DNA of 64,000 bases from a bacterium (GTDB lineage Bacteria > Zhuqueibacterota > Zhuqueibacteria > Residuimicrobiales > Krinioviventaceae), in contig JAKQIY010000057.1 of NCBI GenBank assembly GCA_029561455.1, forward strand, positions 168,360-232,359, read 5' to 3'. The translations under genes and the position numbers were made by a program. Under the pieces are notes generated by a model that did not search any database, was not told the origin of the DNA, and saw only the letters and a program-made list of their open reading frames with translations. This document shows positions 28,396-37,013 of the stretch, one piece after another. The first letter of the stretch is position 1, and the number at the start of each line of letters is the position of its first letter.

Positions 28396-29526
28396 TTAAA
28401 ATAATTTCATATAATCATCAAACATGAACATTCGATTACGTTGATAACCGGTAGTTTCTGCCAGTATCTTTTTTTCTACAAACGCCTGTACCAGGTCGTT
28501 GGCTGCTTTGGGTGAAAGCCCGGTAATGGTTTGCACATCTTTAATTTGAACTATAGGTTTAGAAAATAGAGCATGAAATAGTGTCATTCCCTGTTTAGTC
28601 CGGTTGCCAAGAGAAGTTATTTTATCTTTTTCAATAGCTTCTTTCATATCAATAATCTTTTTAAGGGTTGTAACCGCATTCTCGGATGTTTGGATAATAC
28701 CTGTTAAAAAGTATTTAATCCACTGTCCAATATCATTTTTAGTTCGGACAAATGTGAGATTATCGTAATACAATGATTTGTTTTTTTCAAAATATTCAGA
28801 TAGATATAAAAGTGGTTTTTCCAGAATTCCTTTACTGACAAAATACAAGGTTATTAACAAGCGGCCGATCCTGCCGTTACCATCAAGAAATGGATGAATT
28901 GTTTCAAACTGGTAATGAGCAATGGCAATCCTAATTAAATGCGGCATCTTGATAGTTTCATTATGGAGTAATAATTCCAGATCGGACATTAGTTCAGGTA
29001 CTTCCGTATGAGCAGGCGGAATAAAAACCGCATCGTTCAGACTCGCTCCTCCGATCCAGTTTTGTGAGGTGCGGAATTCACCGGGATTTTTGTGTTCACC
29101 TCGGACATTTGATAACAAGATTTTATGTGTATCCCTTATTAAACGATTTGATAATGGGAGTTTGTCTAATTGATTGATCGCATTATTCATAGCTAGAACA
29201 TAATTACGAACTTCGTGCCACTCATTTCTTCTTTCCGGATCTATATCTTTTTCATCAATTAACGCTTCCTCAATATTTGTTCTGGTGCCTTCAATGCGAC
29301 TGGAAATAACAGCCTCTTTAAAAACATGCATAAGTATAAACAAAGCTGTGTTTGGGATAAAACGGGAAAAAGAATTAAGTTCACCCAATTTAAGAGATGC
29401 GGTTTCCAGTAATTCATTTATTATTTCGTCTGTCCACACAAAACTATGATTAATCTTTTCCGGAACAAAATATTGATACTGATAACCTCTTTGCCATGTA
29501 CCGGCTTTAAAATCTATAATATTCAT
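28396..29526 (-). CDS. Fic/DOC family protein with N-terminal inhibitory motif
   Basis: A 376-residue Fic protein with GGAG before ATG 29526. The catalytic loop HPFLDGNGRIGR is intact at 211-222, so AMP (or other nucleotide) transfer to a hydroxyl side chain is expected. An inhibitory helix SSRIEG (S75 to E79-G80) matches the (S/T)xxxE(G/N) motif in cis, as in class II Fic proteins, which are autoinhibited. The C-terminus (about 300-376) is a winged-helix-like domain (IVQIKDVQTITGLSPKAANDLVQAFVEKKIL) that could bind DNA. It lies between hsdM and hsdS, 49 bp before hsdS. A palindrome at 29554-29593 sits just upstream of its start. Confidence 0.93.
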   Translation of the reverse strand: MNIIDFKAGTWQRGYQYQYFVPEKINHSFVWTDEIINELLETASLKLGELNSFSRFIPNTALFILMHVFKEAVISSRIEGTRTNIEEALIDEKDIDPERRNEWHEVRNYVLAMNNAINQLDKLPLSNRLIRDTHKILLSNVRGEHKNPGEFRTSQNWIGGASLNDAVFIPPAHTEVPELMSDLELLLHNETIKMPHLIRIAIAHYQFETIHPFLDGNGRIGRLLITLYFVSKGILEKPLLYLSEYFEKNKSLYYDNLTFVRTKNDIGQWIKYFLTGIIQTSENAVTTLKKIIDMKEAIEKDKITSLGNRTKQGMTLFHALFSKPIVQIKDVQTITGLSPKAANDLVQAFVEKKILAETTGYQRNRMFMFDDYMKLF

Positions 29527-29553
29527 AAAAGCAACTCCAGGTATAACAAGATA

Positions 29554-29593
29554 ATTCTTATTTTACTTTTATTGTAAAAAGTAAAATAAGAAT
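29554..29593. promoter_or_regulatory. Perfect 17-bp inverted repeat upstream of fic: operator candidate
   Basis: ATTCTTATTTTACTTTT (29554-29570) is the exact reverse complement of 29577-29593, with a 6-nt spacer. A further TTTACTTTT lies at 29602-29610. The site is 28 bp upstream of the fic start on its strand and 42 bp past the hsdM stop. It has no GC in its stem suited to a terminator, so an operator bound by the Fic winged-helix domain or another regulator is more likely. Confidence 0.55.
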
Positions 29594-29634
29594 ATTTATA
29601 ATTTACTTTTATATATTTTTATATTAAAATAATT

Positions 29635-31254
29635 TTATATTTTTCCCTTTTCTTCCAGTCTGGCAAGGTTCTGCCGAATGATTTCATTCAACTGCACTTC
29701 TTCCTGCATTTGTCCCTCAAGTTCGGTTTTGAGTTTGTCAAATCGTTCTTTAAAATCAAAATCATCTTCTTCGTCCGACAGGCCCACATAGCGGCCCGGT
29801 GTGAGCACATAGTCTTTGGCGCGGATTTCTTCCAGGGAAACAGCTTTGCAAAAACCCGGCACGTCGCTGTAAGCCGTGTCCGCGCCGCTGCGCCAGTTGT
29901 GGTAAGTGGCGGCGATTTTGGCAATGTCCTGTTCACTAAAATCTTTGGTGCGGCGGTTCACCAGGTAACCGAGATTGCGGGCGTCAATAAATAACACCTT
30001 GTCCAGCCGTCCCGCTTTTTTGCGGGACAGGAACCACAAACAGGCGGGGATTTGCGTGTTCAGAAACAGCTTGGCCGGCAGGTTAACAATGCAGTCCAAC
30101 AGTCCGTCCTCGATAATGGCTTTACGGGTGTCGCCTTCGCCGTTGGTTTTACTGGTCAGCGAGCCTTTGGCCAGCACAAACCCGGCCATGCCTTTGGGGG
30201 ACAAGTGGTAAATAAAGTGCTGAATCCACGCATAATTGGCGTTACCGGCCGGGGGTATGCCGTACTTCCAGCGGGCGTCGTCTTTGAGCAGTTCGCCGGA
30301 CCAGTCCGAATCGTTAAACGGCGGATTGGCAATGACGAAATCGGCTTTTAAATCCTTGTGGGCGTTGTTCAGGAACGAGCCTTCATTGTTCCATTTGATG
30401 TTGGAACTGTCGATGCCGCGAATAGCCAGGTTCATTTTACATAACCGCCAGGTAGTTTCGTTGGACTCCTGGCCGTAAATCGAGATCATATCGGCGGGAT
30501 CGAGGTCGATACCGTTGTTTTTATTCTTTTTATAATGATCCTGGTGCGCCTTGATGAACTTTTCACTCTGTACAAACATGCCCCCGGAGCCACAGCAAGG
30601 ATCGAACACCCGGCCCTCATAAGGTTCGAGCATTTCCACCAGTACTTTGACCACACTGGGCGGGGTATAAAATTGTCCACCTTTTTTGCCTTCAGCCAGG
30701 GCGAATTGACCGAGGAAATATTCATACACCTGACCCAGCAGGTCTTTGATTTTAGCCTCTTTTGTGCCCAGGGCAATGGTGCCGATGAGGTCGATGAGTC
30801 CGCCCAAACTGGCCCGATCCAGGTTCTGGCGGGCGTACACTTTAGGGAGCACGCCTTTAAGCGAGGGATTCTGGCGCTCGATGGCTTCCATAGCTTCATC
30901 CACATAACCGCCTATATTGACCTTTTTGCCGTTAGCGAGCAGAATTTCGGTTTTTTTGGCATTATCGGCAATGAGCTTCCAGCGTGCTTCCGGCGGCACA
31001 AAGAACACTTTTTCAGCAGTGTATTCATTCGGGTCTTCCGGGTCAGCGCCCTGGTATTCCCCTTTGCCTTCAACCAGTTTGGCGTGTAATTCATAAAAAG
31101 CATCGGAAATGTATTTGAGGAAAATCAAGCCGAGCACAATGTGTTTGTATTCGGCGGCATCCATATTTTTACGGAGCTTGTCGGCGGCCTGCCACAGCTT
31201 TTTTTCCAGGGGTTCGTCGTTGTTTTTATTATTGACTGGTTTAGGTTTCGGCAT
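29635..31254 (-). CDS. hsdM: Type I restriction-modification DNA methyltransferase subunit
   Basis: A 539-residue N6-adenine methylase with AAGGA before ATG 31254. The N-terminal helical domain (LWQAADKLRKNMDAAEYKH) is followed by the SAM motif FDPCCGSGG at 217-225 and the catalytic NPPF at 310-313 (IANPPFNDSDW). The GQFYTPPSVVKVLVEML block is typical of HsdM. It modifies adenines in the site read by HsdS and is required for restriction by HsdR. It is the first gene of the island, so the promoter should lie in the gap above 31254. Confidence 0.96.
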   Translation of the reverse strand: MPKPKPVNNKNNDEPLEKKLWQAADKLRKNMDAAEYKHIVLGLIFLKYISDAFYELHAKLVEGKGEYQGADPEDPNEYTAEKVFFVPPEARWKLIADNAKKTEILLANGKKVNIGGYVDEAMEAIERQNPSLKGVLPKVYARQNLDRASLGGLIDLIGTIALGTKEAKIKDLLGQVYEYFLGQFALAEGKKGGQFYTPPSVVKVLVEMLEPYEGRVFDPCCGSGGMFVQSEKFIKAHQDHYKKNKNNGIDLDPADMISIYGQESNETTWRLCKMNLAIRGIDSSNIKWNNEGSFLNNAHKDLKADFVIANPPFNDSDWSGELLKDDARWKYGIPPAGNANYAWIQHFIYHLSPKGMAGFVLAKGSLTSKTNGEGDTRKAIIEDGLLDCIVNLPAKLFLNTQIPACLWFLSRKKAGRLDKVLFIDARNLGYLVNRRTKDFSEQDIAKIAATYHNWRSGADTAYSDVPGFCKAVSLEEIRAKDYVLTPGRYVGLSDEEDDFDFKERFDKLKTELEGQMQEEVQLNEIIRQNLARLEEKGKI

Positions 31255-31522
31255 TGGGTTCCTTGCTTAATCTGTAAAATGGCCTGGGGTGTCCGGTTTA
31301 ATTCATAATTTTTTTATACCAATAAATAATATAAAATACAGAATACATACCCGCCTTTAAATTGTTTCCCATAAGGTATTTATATACTCAATTTACCGGA
31401 AACAAGCAAGAATTATTTTTCTTTTTTTTAACCTGAATTTCTCAATTGAAATTAAAGAAATTGAAATTTTACTATTATTGAATTACTAATATATGCAGGA
31501 TAAAATATCCTGCCCCATTTTA

Positions 31523-31547
31523 GGCCCTGGGAAACATTCCCAGGGCC
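31523..31547. repeat. 9-bp perfect hairpin
   Basis: GGCCCTGGG (31523-31531) and CCCAGGGCC (31539-31547) with a 7-nt loop. No T-run follows on either strand, so it is not a classical terminator. Confidence 0.6.
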
Positions 31548-31580
31548 AGCAATGAATATAAAGTGATTAATAGCTTGCAG

Positions 31581-31610
31581 TAGAACAAGGGGCTGCAGCT
31601 CCTTGTTTCA
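31581..31610. repeat. Diverged copy of the AGAACAAGGGG palindrome
   Basis: AGAACAAGGGGCTGCA followed by its near reverse complement. It matches the perfect 32-bp palindrome at 58046-58077 at most positions, with changes in the arms that partly preserve G-T pairing. It lies about 30 bp past the metH stop, so it may also stabilise or end that transcript. Confidence 0.6.
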
Positions 31611-31640
31611 ATGAGGGAACAATTTCAAGCCCCACCAGGT

Positions 31641-34043
31641 TTACCGATCACCGGTTAACAACCTTTCCACCAGCTTTACTGCGCCGACGCCATCGGATGC
31701 ATAGCCGCTGGCGCCAATATCCTGCGCAAATTCTTCGGTTACCGCCGCGCCGCCGATGATGACAGGCGTGGCTGCGCCTTTATCGCGGAACAGTTTGATC
31801 ACCCGGCCCATTTCCTGCATGGTGGTGGTCATCAGCGCGGAAAGTCCCACCACATCCGCTTTTAATTCCACAGCCTTGTTATAGATCGTCTCCGCCGGGA
31901 CGTCGATACCCAAATCCACCACGTTATACCCGGCGTTGCCCAGCAGCAGCCGGACAATGTTCTTGCCGATGCTGTGCAGGTCGCCCTTGACCGTGCACAA
32001 TATCACCGTACCGCGCGATTTGGCGTCGCTGCTTTTAAAACGGGACTGCAACAGCTTGAACGCCGCCTGAAAAGTCTCGGCGGAGAGCATCATTTGCGGC
32101 AGGTACAGTTCCTTGCGCTCGTAACGCCGCCCCACCTCGTTAATCGCGGTGATCAGGGCGTTGTCGTTGATCTGCTCGGCGGTAAAGCCGCCCTGCAGGG
32201 CCTGGTTGATCAGCTTTTCGATGCCCTCCTTGCTGCCGGTCAGCACCGCCTGGTAGACGTGATCGAGGTCGCTCTTGACCACGCCGGTTTCGGTTTTAAC
32301 GGCGATTCCTTCGCCAAAATCAATTTTAACATAGTCCCGCGAATCCTTGTCGCGCTGGGTAAACACCGAAGCTGCCTTGACCGTCTCCATCATGCGCACG
32401 TCGCCGGGATTCATGATCGCCGCATCGAGTCCCGCCGCCATGGCCATGCTCAAAAACGTGGCGTTCAGCAGACTGCGGCCCGGCAGCCCGTAGCTGATGT
32501 TGGAAACGCCCAGCACGGTGGGCAGGCCGAATTCCTGTTTCACGCGGCGAATGGCTTCCAGCGTTTCCAAAGCGCCGGACTGCTGGGTGGAAACCGTCAT
32601 GGTCAGGCAGTCGATAATGAGATTCTCGCGCGGCACGCCGTACTGCTCCGCTTTTTTCAGCAGGTTCTCGATGATGCGCAGGCGGTCGGCGGCGTTATCG
32701 GGTATGCCGGATTCGTCAATGGCCAGGCAGATCAAACCCGCGCCATAACGGGCGGCCAGGGGCATTAAATCCTGCATGTTTTTGGCTTCGCCGGTGACGG
32801 AGTTGATGAGTACCTTACCGGCGGCTTCGCGCAGCGCGGTCTCGATGGCGGGGGTTTCTTTGGAATCGATGCACAGCGGCGCGCGCAGGGTGGTATCCAG
32901 GTTCTGCACAATTTCCAGCATGGTCTGCGCCTCGTCGATGCCGGGCATGCTGATGTTCAGGTCGATGATGCCCGCCCCGGCCTCGATCTGCGCCTGTACC
33001 TCGCGGGCCAATACCAGGTAATGCTTGTCCTTGATATCTGCCGCCAGCTTTTTACGATTGGTGGTGTTGATGCGCTCGCCGATAACAGCGAAAGGATATT
33101 CTGCGCCGAGCCGTACCGCGCTAAAACGGCTAGATAAGACCAGTCCGCCGGGAACGGTGCGGGTTACCGGCTGTTTACCGGCCAGTCTTTGCGCGATCAA
33201 ACGGGTGTATTCCGGGTTGCTGCCGCAGCACGTGCCGATAACATTGGCGCCCAGTTCCGCGTATTGCACGGCATAGTCGGCCATCTCCTGCGGGCCGACG
33301 TTATAGCTCACTCCTCCGCCCTTTAATCGGGGTATACCGGCGTTAGGCTCGACAAATACGGGCAGGTCTGTAGACGCAGCCAGTTCTCTGACGATTTCCA
33401 GCATGGGCTGCGGGCCCAGCGAACAGTTGACTCCGACAGCGTCCGCGCCGAGCGACGCCAGCACCGCGGCGGCCGCGGCCGGATCGGTGCCGGTAAAGGT
33501 TTTTTTTTCCTCGGCAAAGGTCATGGCAAACATGATGGGTAGATCGGAATTATCCCGCGCCGCCAGCAGCGCCGCGCGCGCCTCTTTCAAGTCGGCAAAG
33601 GTCTCCATAATGAGTATATCCACGCCGCCTTCCAGCAGCGCCTGGACTTGCTCTTTGAACACGGCGTAAATTTCCGTAAAACTCATTTTGCCGAGCGGCT
33701 GTACCAGTTGTCCCGTTGGGCCGATAGACCCGGCGACGATGGTATTGGCTTGGCGGGCGCGATTGGCAATGGCGCAGGCGGCCAGGTTAATGGCGCGCGT
33801 CTGCTCGCCGAGGCCGGACTCGTTCAGCTTGGCGCGGGTGGCGCCAAAAGTATTAGTTAGGATTATATCCGCGCCGGCGGCAATATATTGCTCGTGCACG
33901 CTCTGCACCAAATCCGGGTGAGTAATGCAGGCATAATCGGGACACGCCCCGGCCGGCAAATGCGGCTGTAACAAGACGCCCATCGAGCCGTCCAGGATCA
34001 ATATGTGATTTTGTAAACGCTTGCGAAATTCTTGTCGTTGCAT
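31641..34043 (-). CDS. metH: Cobalamin-dependent methionine synthase, short form
   Basis: An 800-residue protein in three modules: homocysteine-binding domain (1-290; ILDGSMGVLLQ, with zinc ligands C207 in GVNCS and C272-C273 in GTCCGSNPEY), a pterin-binding methyltetrahydrofolate domain (about 310-560; IGERINTTNRKKLAADI, LIIDCLTMTVS) and a cobalamin cap plus Rossmann domain (about 590-800; DLHSIGKNIVRLLLG with the DxHxxG cobalt-ligand motif). The C-terminal AdoMet reactivation domain of the 1200-residue E. coli enzyme is absent; such short forms are known and need another reactivation route. A second catalytic use with other methyl donors cannot be excluded. Confidence 0.93.
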   Translation of the reverse strand: MQRQEFRKRLQNHILILDGSMGVLLQPHLPAGACPDYACITHPDLVQSVHEQYIAAGADIILTNTFGATRAKLNESGLGEQTRAINLAACAIANRARQANTIVAGSIGPTGQLVQPLGKMSFTEIYAVFKEQVQALLEGGVDILIMETFADLKEARAALLAARDNSDLPIMFAMTFAEEKKTFTGTDPAAAAAVLASLGADAVGVNCSLGPQPMLEIVRELAASTDLPVFVEPNAGIPRLKGGGVSYNVGPQEMADYAVQYAELGANVIGTCCGSNPEYTRLIAQRLAGKQPVTRTVPGGLVLSSRFSAVRLGAEYPFAVIGERINTTNRKKLAADIKDKHYLVLAREVQAQIEAGAGIIDLNISMPGIDEAQTMLEIVQNLDTTLRAPLCIDSKETPAIETALREAAGKVLINSVTGEAKNMQDLMPLAARYGAGLICLAIDESGIPDNAADRLRIIENLLKKAEQYGVPRENLIIDCLTMTVSTQQSGALETLEAIRRVKQEFGLPTVLGVSNISYGLPGRSLLNATFLSMAMAAGLDAAIMNPGDVRMMETVKAASVFTQRDKDSRDYVKIDFGEGIAVKTETGVVKSDLDHVYQAVLTGSKEGIEKLINQALQGGFTAEQINDNALITAINEVGRRYERKELYLPQMMLSAETFQAAFKLLQSRFKSSDAKSRGTVILCTVKGDLHSIGKNIVRLLLGNAGYNVVDLGIDVPAETIYNKAVELKADVVGLSALMTTTMQEMGRVIKLFRDKGAATPVIIGGAAVTEEFAQDIGASGYASDGVGAVKLVERLLTGDR

Positions 34044-34426
34044 ATCTGCCTTTGCCGGTTACGCCCCTCATTCTATGAACAAGGGAATGGTTCATTGTTG
34101 ATAAATTTTTCCGGGGAATTTTCTCCCGAGATTTATAAAGTAATATAATAATAATTAGGGATTTATTCAAGGTGGAAGGAAATTGATATACAAAAAAAGA
34201 GATAGATATTAAATAGTTCTTGCTTGTTTCTGCGAAATTTGTTATATATTATCGATCAGAAAACAAATGACGCGATGATTCCAGGGCGGATACAATGTTT
34301 GGGGGTTTGATAAATCAAAAAGCACCTAATTTTTGAATATTTGTAGAAGAATTCAATGTTTCAAAGATTCAAATTTTCTTTCAAATTTATTTTATATTTA
34401 ACATATTTAAGAAAAGATGGTGAAAA
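34044..34426. other. Divergent AT-rich intergenic region
   Basis: About 380 bp upstream of metH on one side and of the AT-rich three-gene operon on the other. I looked for cobalamin- and SAM-riboswitch hallmarks before metH and did not recognise them. Composition falls sharply to AT-rich from about 34190 onward, marking the edge of the next cassette. Confidence 0.5.
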
Positions 34427-35065
34427 ATGAATAATAACGAACAAACTAAGGATATAAATATACAATTAGTCGAAAAACATGATTCAACACAACAGAAATT
34501 TGAATTCTTTTTTCTTAGTATTATTTTAGGCTCACTTGCATTGAGTATTCAAACTTGGAATTTAACCGAAGAAAATAATTCTTTATACTTAATTATCTTA
34601 ACCTGGATTTCATTAGGTATAAGTTTAATTACTGCATTATTTAGAATCGAAAAAATATTACAAATAAGACAAATTGATGTTTTAAATTTAAAAGAACAAA
34701 TTAATTTAAATGAAATAGAAAAAATGATAATTGAGAAACTAAATAATAACACAATCAAATCACAGGATTTAGAAATAAAAGCAAAAGGTTTATTTGATAA
34801 ACATAAAAAACAATCAGATGAAGCAAATAAATTTAGAAATAATTATAAAGAAATTTACAGTTTTCACTTTCTAATAGCTTATAAAATTCAAAAATGGACA
34901 TTTTTATTTTCAATTTTAACTTTTGGTCTTTTCAAAACTACTAATATTTTGAATTTATCATTCTGTTCTGAAATTCTCATTATTTTTTCAGTTATTTTGA
35001 TTGTAATCTTCTTAGTTTTATTATATGAACACATATTAAATAGAGCCATTAAAAAGAAAATTTAA
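34427..35065 (+). CDS. Four-helix membrane protein with central coiled coil, unknown function
   Basis: A 212-residue, lysine- and asparagine-rich protein. Hydrophobic helices fall at about 26-43, 52-71, 155-173 and 182-200; the intervening 80-145 segment (DVLNLKEQINLNEIEKMIIEKL onward) is charged and coiled-coil-like. This two-plus-two arrangement resembles small membrane effectors found beside defence genes, but I see no named domain. It is the first gene of an AT-rich run of three on the plus strand, 71 bp before the HEPN-like gene. Ribosome-binding site is weak. The base composition (roughly a quarter GC) is far below the neighbours, a sign of transfer. Confidence 0.6.
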   Translation: MNNNEQTKDINIQLVEKHDSTQQKFEFFFLSIILGSLALSIQTWNLTEENNSLYLIILTWISLGISLITALFRIEKILQIRQIDVLNLKEQINLNEIEKMIIEKLNNNTIKSQDLEIKAKGLFDKHKKQSDEANKFRNNYKEIYSFHFLIAYKIQKWTFLFSILTFGLFKTTNILNLSFCSEILIIFSVILIVIFLVLLYEHILNRAIKKKI

Positions 35066-35136
35066 AATATGTATCAAAGAGAGATTAAAAAGAATAGATC
35101 TAAAAAAAGATTTTATTACCAAAAGGGATTTGTAAA

Positions 35137-35919
35137 ATGAATATAGAAGATGCAATCAACCATATAATTGTGTGTTTAAGAAGTGAAAATTCGAAAAAAT
35201 ATCAACAATATGGTTATGAATTATATATACCAAAAATAATAGGTGATTATCTTGGTGAAAACTCTTGGGATCACCAAAGATCTCGAGTAAGGGAATTATC
35301 ACCAGATTTTTATGCGGCTGCATGGGAACTATGCAGAAGAGGCATAATTCGACCTGGAATTAAAGAATTTGATGCTCAGGCAACAGATGATGGAAGTTCT
35401 GGAAATGGTTATTCAATAACGCCTTTCGGGAAAAAATGGTTAGAAGAAACAAATCAAGATACATTTGTACCAACAGAACCAGATCGCTTTGCAAAAATGT
35501 TAGAACCATATAAAGATCGTTTTGGCCCTGGATTTTATGAACGTGCCCAAGAAGCAATCCGTTGTTATGGTGCTCATGCATATCTTGCTTGTTGTGCAAT
35601 GTGTGGTGCGGCGACAGAATCAATTTTATTAGCAACAGCAATTGCAAAAACAGGCGATGAAAAACAAGTATTAAAAATATATTCAAGTTCTCTAGGCCGT
35701 AGTCGCGTTGAAAATATGATAATTGGACAAGTGAAATCTTATCTAAAAGAGAAATTCAATGCACTTAACGAACTTCTGAAATATTGGAGAGATGAAGCAG
35801 CTCATGGGAAACCTACAAACATATCAGATAATGAAGCTTACACGTCAATTGCTTTGTTACTTAGATTCGCAATGTCGGTAAATGATAATTGGGATGAATT
35901 AACAATAGGAAAAATATAA
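35137..35919 (+). CDS. HEPN-like protein, candidate ribonuclease or abortive-infection component
   Basis: A 260-residue protein with AAGGGA before ATG 35137. The C-terminal half is helical and carries R218-D-E-A-A-H223, an R-x4-H motif, in the LNELLKYWRDEAAHGKP context typical of HEPN/DUF4145-like domains; an alanine- and cysteine-rich helix (AYLACCAMCGAATESILLA) precedes it. The N-terminal half (about 1-105) is a winged-helix-like region (YELYIPKIIGDYLG, then GYSITPFGKKWL). Many HEPN proteins cut RNA, but the motif alone does not prove activity. It overlaps the next gene at TAATG, so the two are translationally coupled. Confidence 0.65.
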   Translation: MNIEDAINHIIVCLRSENSKKYQQYGYELYIPKIIGDYLGENSWDHQRSRVRELSPDFYAAAWELCRRGIIRPGIKEFDAQATDDGSSGNGYSITPFGKKWLEETNQDTFVPTEPDRFAKMLEPYKDRFGPGFYERAQEAIRCYGAHAYLACCAMCGAATESILLATAIAKTGDEKQVLKIYSSSLGRSRVENMIIGQVKSYLKEKFNALNELLKYWRDEAAHGKPTNISDNEAYTSIALLLRFAMSVNDNWDELTIGKI

Positions 35920-36566
35920 TGTATTTTTCAAAAGATCAAATAAGATATGCAGAAAACATCTTAAACAAAAGAATAGAGACAAAACAGGACTTTTTTAATA
36001 AAGAATTTAAATTAGAAAAAGCAAATGCTCTGACATATGTAGCAGGAAGTAAAAATGAAATTGATTATAAAATTATTGAATTTAAAAATATGATTAAGTA
36101 TTTAGTGGATTATAAATATATTCGTACAATAGAACATGAAGAAAAACCCGTAGAAAATTTACTCTATCAAGCCCAAAATGGAACTTTTAAACCACATGAT
36201 ACGCTTGGCAATTTCCTGAATAAAGGAGAAGATAAGTATAAAATAATAATTCTTGATCCAATAGGATTGAAAAAAGCTCTAAAAAGAAATTTTATTTCAG
36301 AAAGCGAATATCTTGATTTACGAAATAAAAAAGTATCTTTCTGGTTAACCATTGTGGCAATTTTTGTATCGATTCTATCATTAATTTTTCAATTGCAATT
36401 CAACATGAGAACATTAAACAGAATTCAAAAAGTTCAAATACAATTACCACTTGAAATCAAAGATACGTTAAAAGTTATAACAATTAATCCTTTGCCCTTA
36501 AACAAAAACGACAGTACAATATTTATCTTACATGATTCACTGTTACCTAATTTAAAACCTAAATAA
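35919..36566 (+). CDS. Single-pass membrane protein of unknown function, partner of the HEPN-like gene
   Basis: A 215-residue protein whose ATG shares its A with the stop of the upstream gene (TAATG). Residues 1-135 are soluble and charged; a single membrane helix (FWLTIVAIFVSILSLIFQL) spans about 141-160; the last 55 residues would be on the far side. No family is recognised. The strict coupling suggests a complex with the HEPN-like protein, perhaps a membrane anchor or sensor. Composition is as AT-rich as its two upstream neighbours. Confidence 0.6.
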   Translation: MYFSKDQIRYAENILNKRIETKQDFFNKEFKLEKANALTYVAGSKNEIDYKIIEFKNMIKYLVDYKYIRTIEHEEKPVENLLYQAQNGTFKPHDTLGNFLNKGEDKYKIIILDPIGLKKALKRNFISESEYLDLRNKKVSFWLTIVAIFVSILSLIFQLQFNMRTLNRIQKVQIQLPLEIKDTLKVITINPLPLNKNDSTIFILHDSLLPNLKPK

Positions 36567-37013
36567 CCAATTGTTCCAGCCTAATATTCTATAAACTCAA
36601 GTGCAATATTTACATAACAATAAGGTGAAAAAATTACCATAATTCAATAACACAATAGATTATTGAATCCCTGATATTGATTAACACAAAACTTTGGACA
36701 CTTCCTGCACCGGCAAATACAACATTATCCCCAATCTGAAAAATCAATAGTAACTAAAATTGGGTGGCTCTTACCTCATCCATTACAAACAGGATTGCCA
36801 TTTATCAACCCTGCTTAACCCGGTAATGGCGTTACCTGACAACAACTTCCCGGCACATTAATTGCGATTTAAAAAAACCGGGTTGCCGATAACGGCGCCT
36901 GTAAAGTATTAAAAGGATAGATTAACTGATGATGTTCCCGGCATGATTTGCCTCCTGCCAGATGCCGGTTTTTATGCGTCAAATTTTTAATGTCATATTA
37001 TCAAGGAGTTATA
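36567..37013. other. Intergenic region ending in a hairpin
   Basis: About 450 bp. Composition changes back from AT-rich to typical at about 36700-36800, the right edge of the AT-rich cassette. A terminator-like hairpin is at 36938-36973. No gene is seen. Confidence 0.5.
36938..36973 (+). terminator. Hairpin with T-run upstream of the phosphoesterase gene
   Basis: CCGGCAT (36938-36944) pairs with ATGCCGG (36962-36968), followed by TTTTT. It is 370 bp past the AT-rich operon but only 40 bp before the next start codon, so it could be a leader attenuator as well as a terminator. Confidence 0.55.

Larger units (their letters stand above)
31255..31640. other. Intergenic region with two hairpins
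   Basis: 385 bp between metH (end) and hsdM (start), both on the minus strand. It holds the hsdM promoter region, a GC-rich hairpin at 31523-31547 and a palindromic repeat at 31581-31610, both described separately. Confidence 0.6.

Noticed and set aside
31974..32768. 264-codon plus-strand open frame
   Set aside because: It lies entirely within metH in antisense; the composition is that of a shadow frame and metH has full domain support.
34044..34426. Cobalamin or SAM riboswitch before metH
   Set aside because: No B12-box or SAM-box hallmarks could be recognised by eye on the minus strand.
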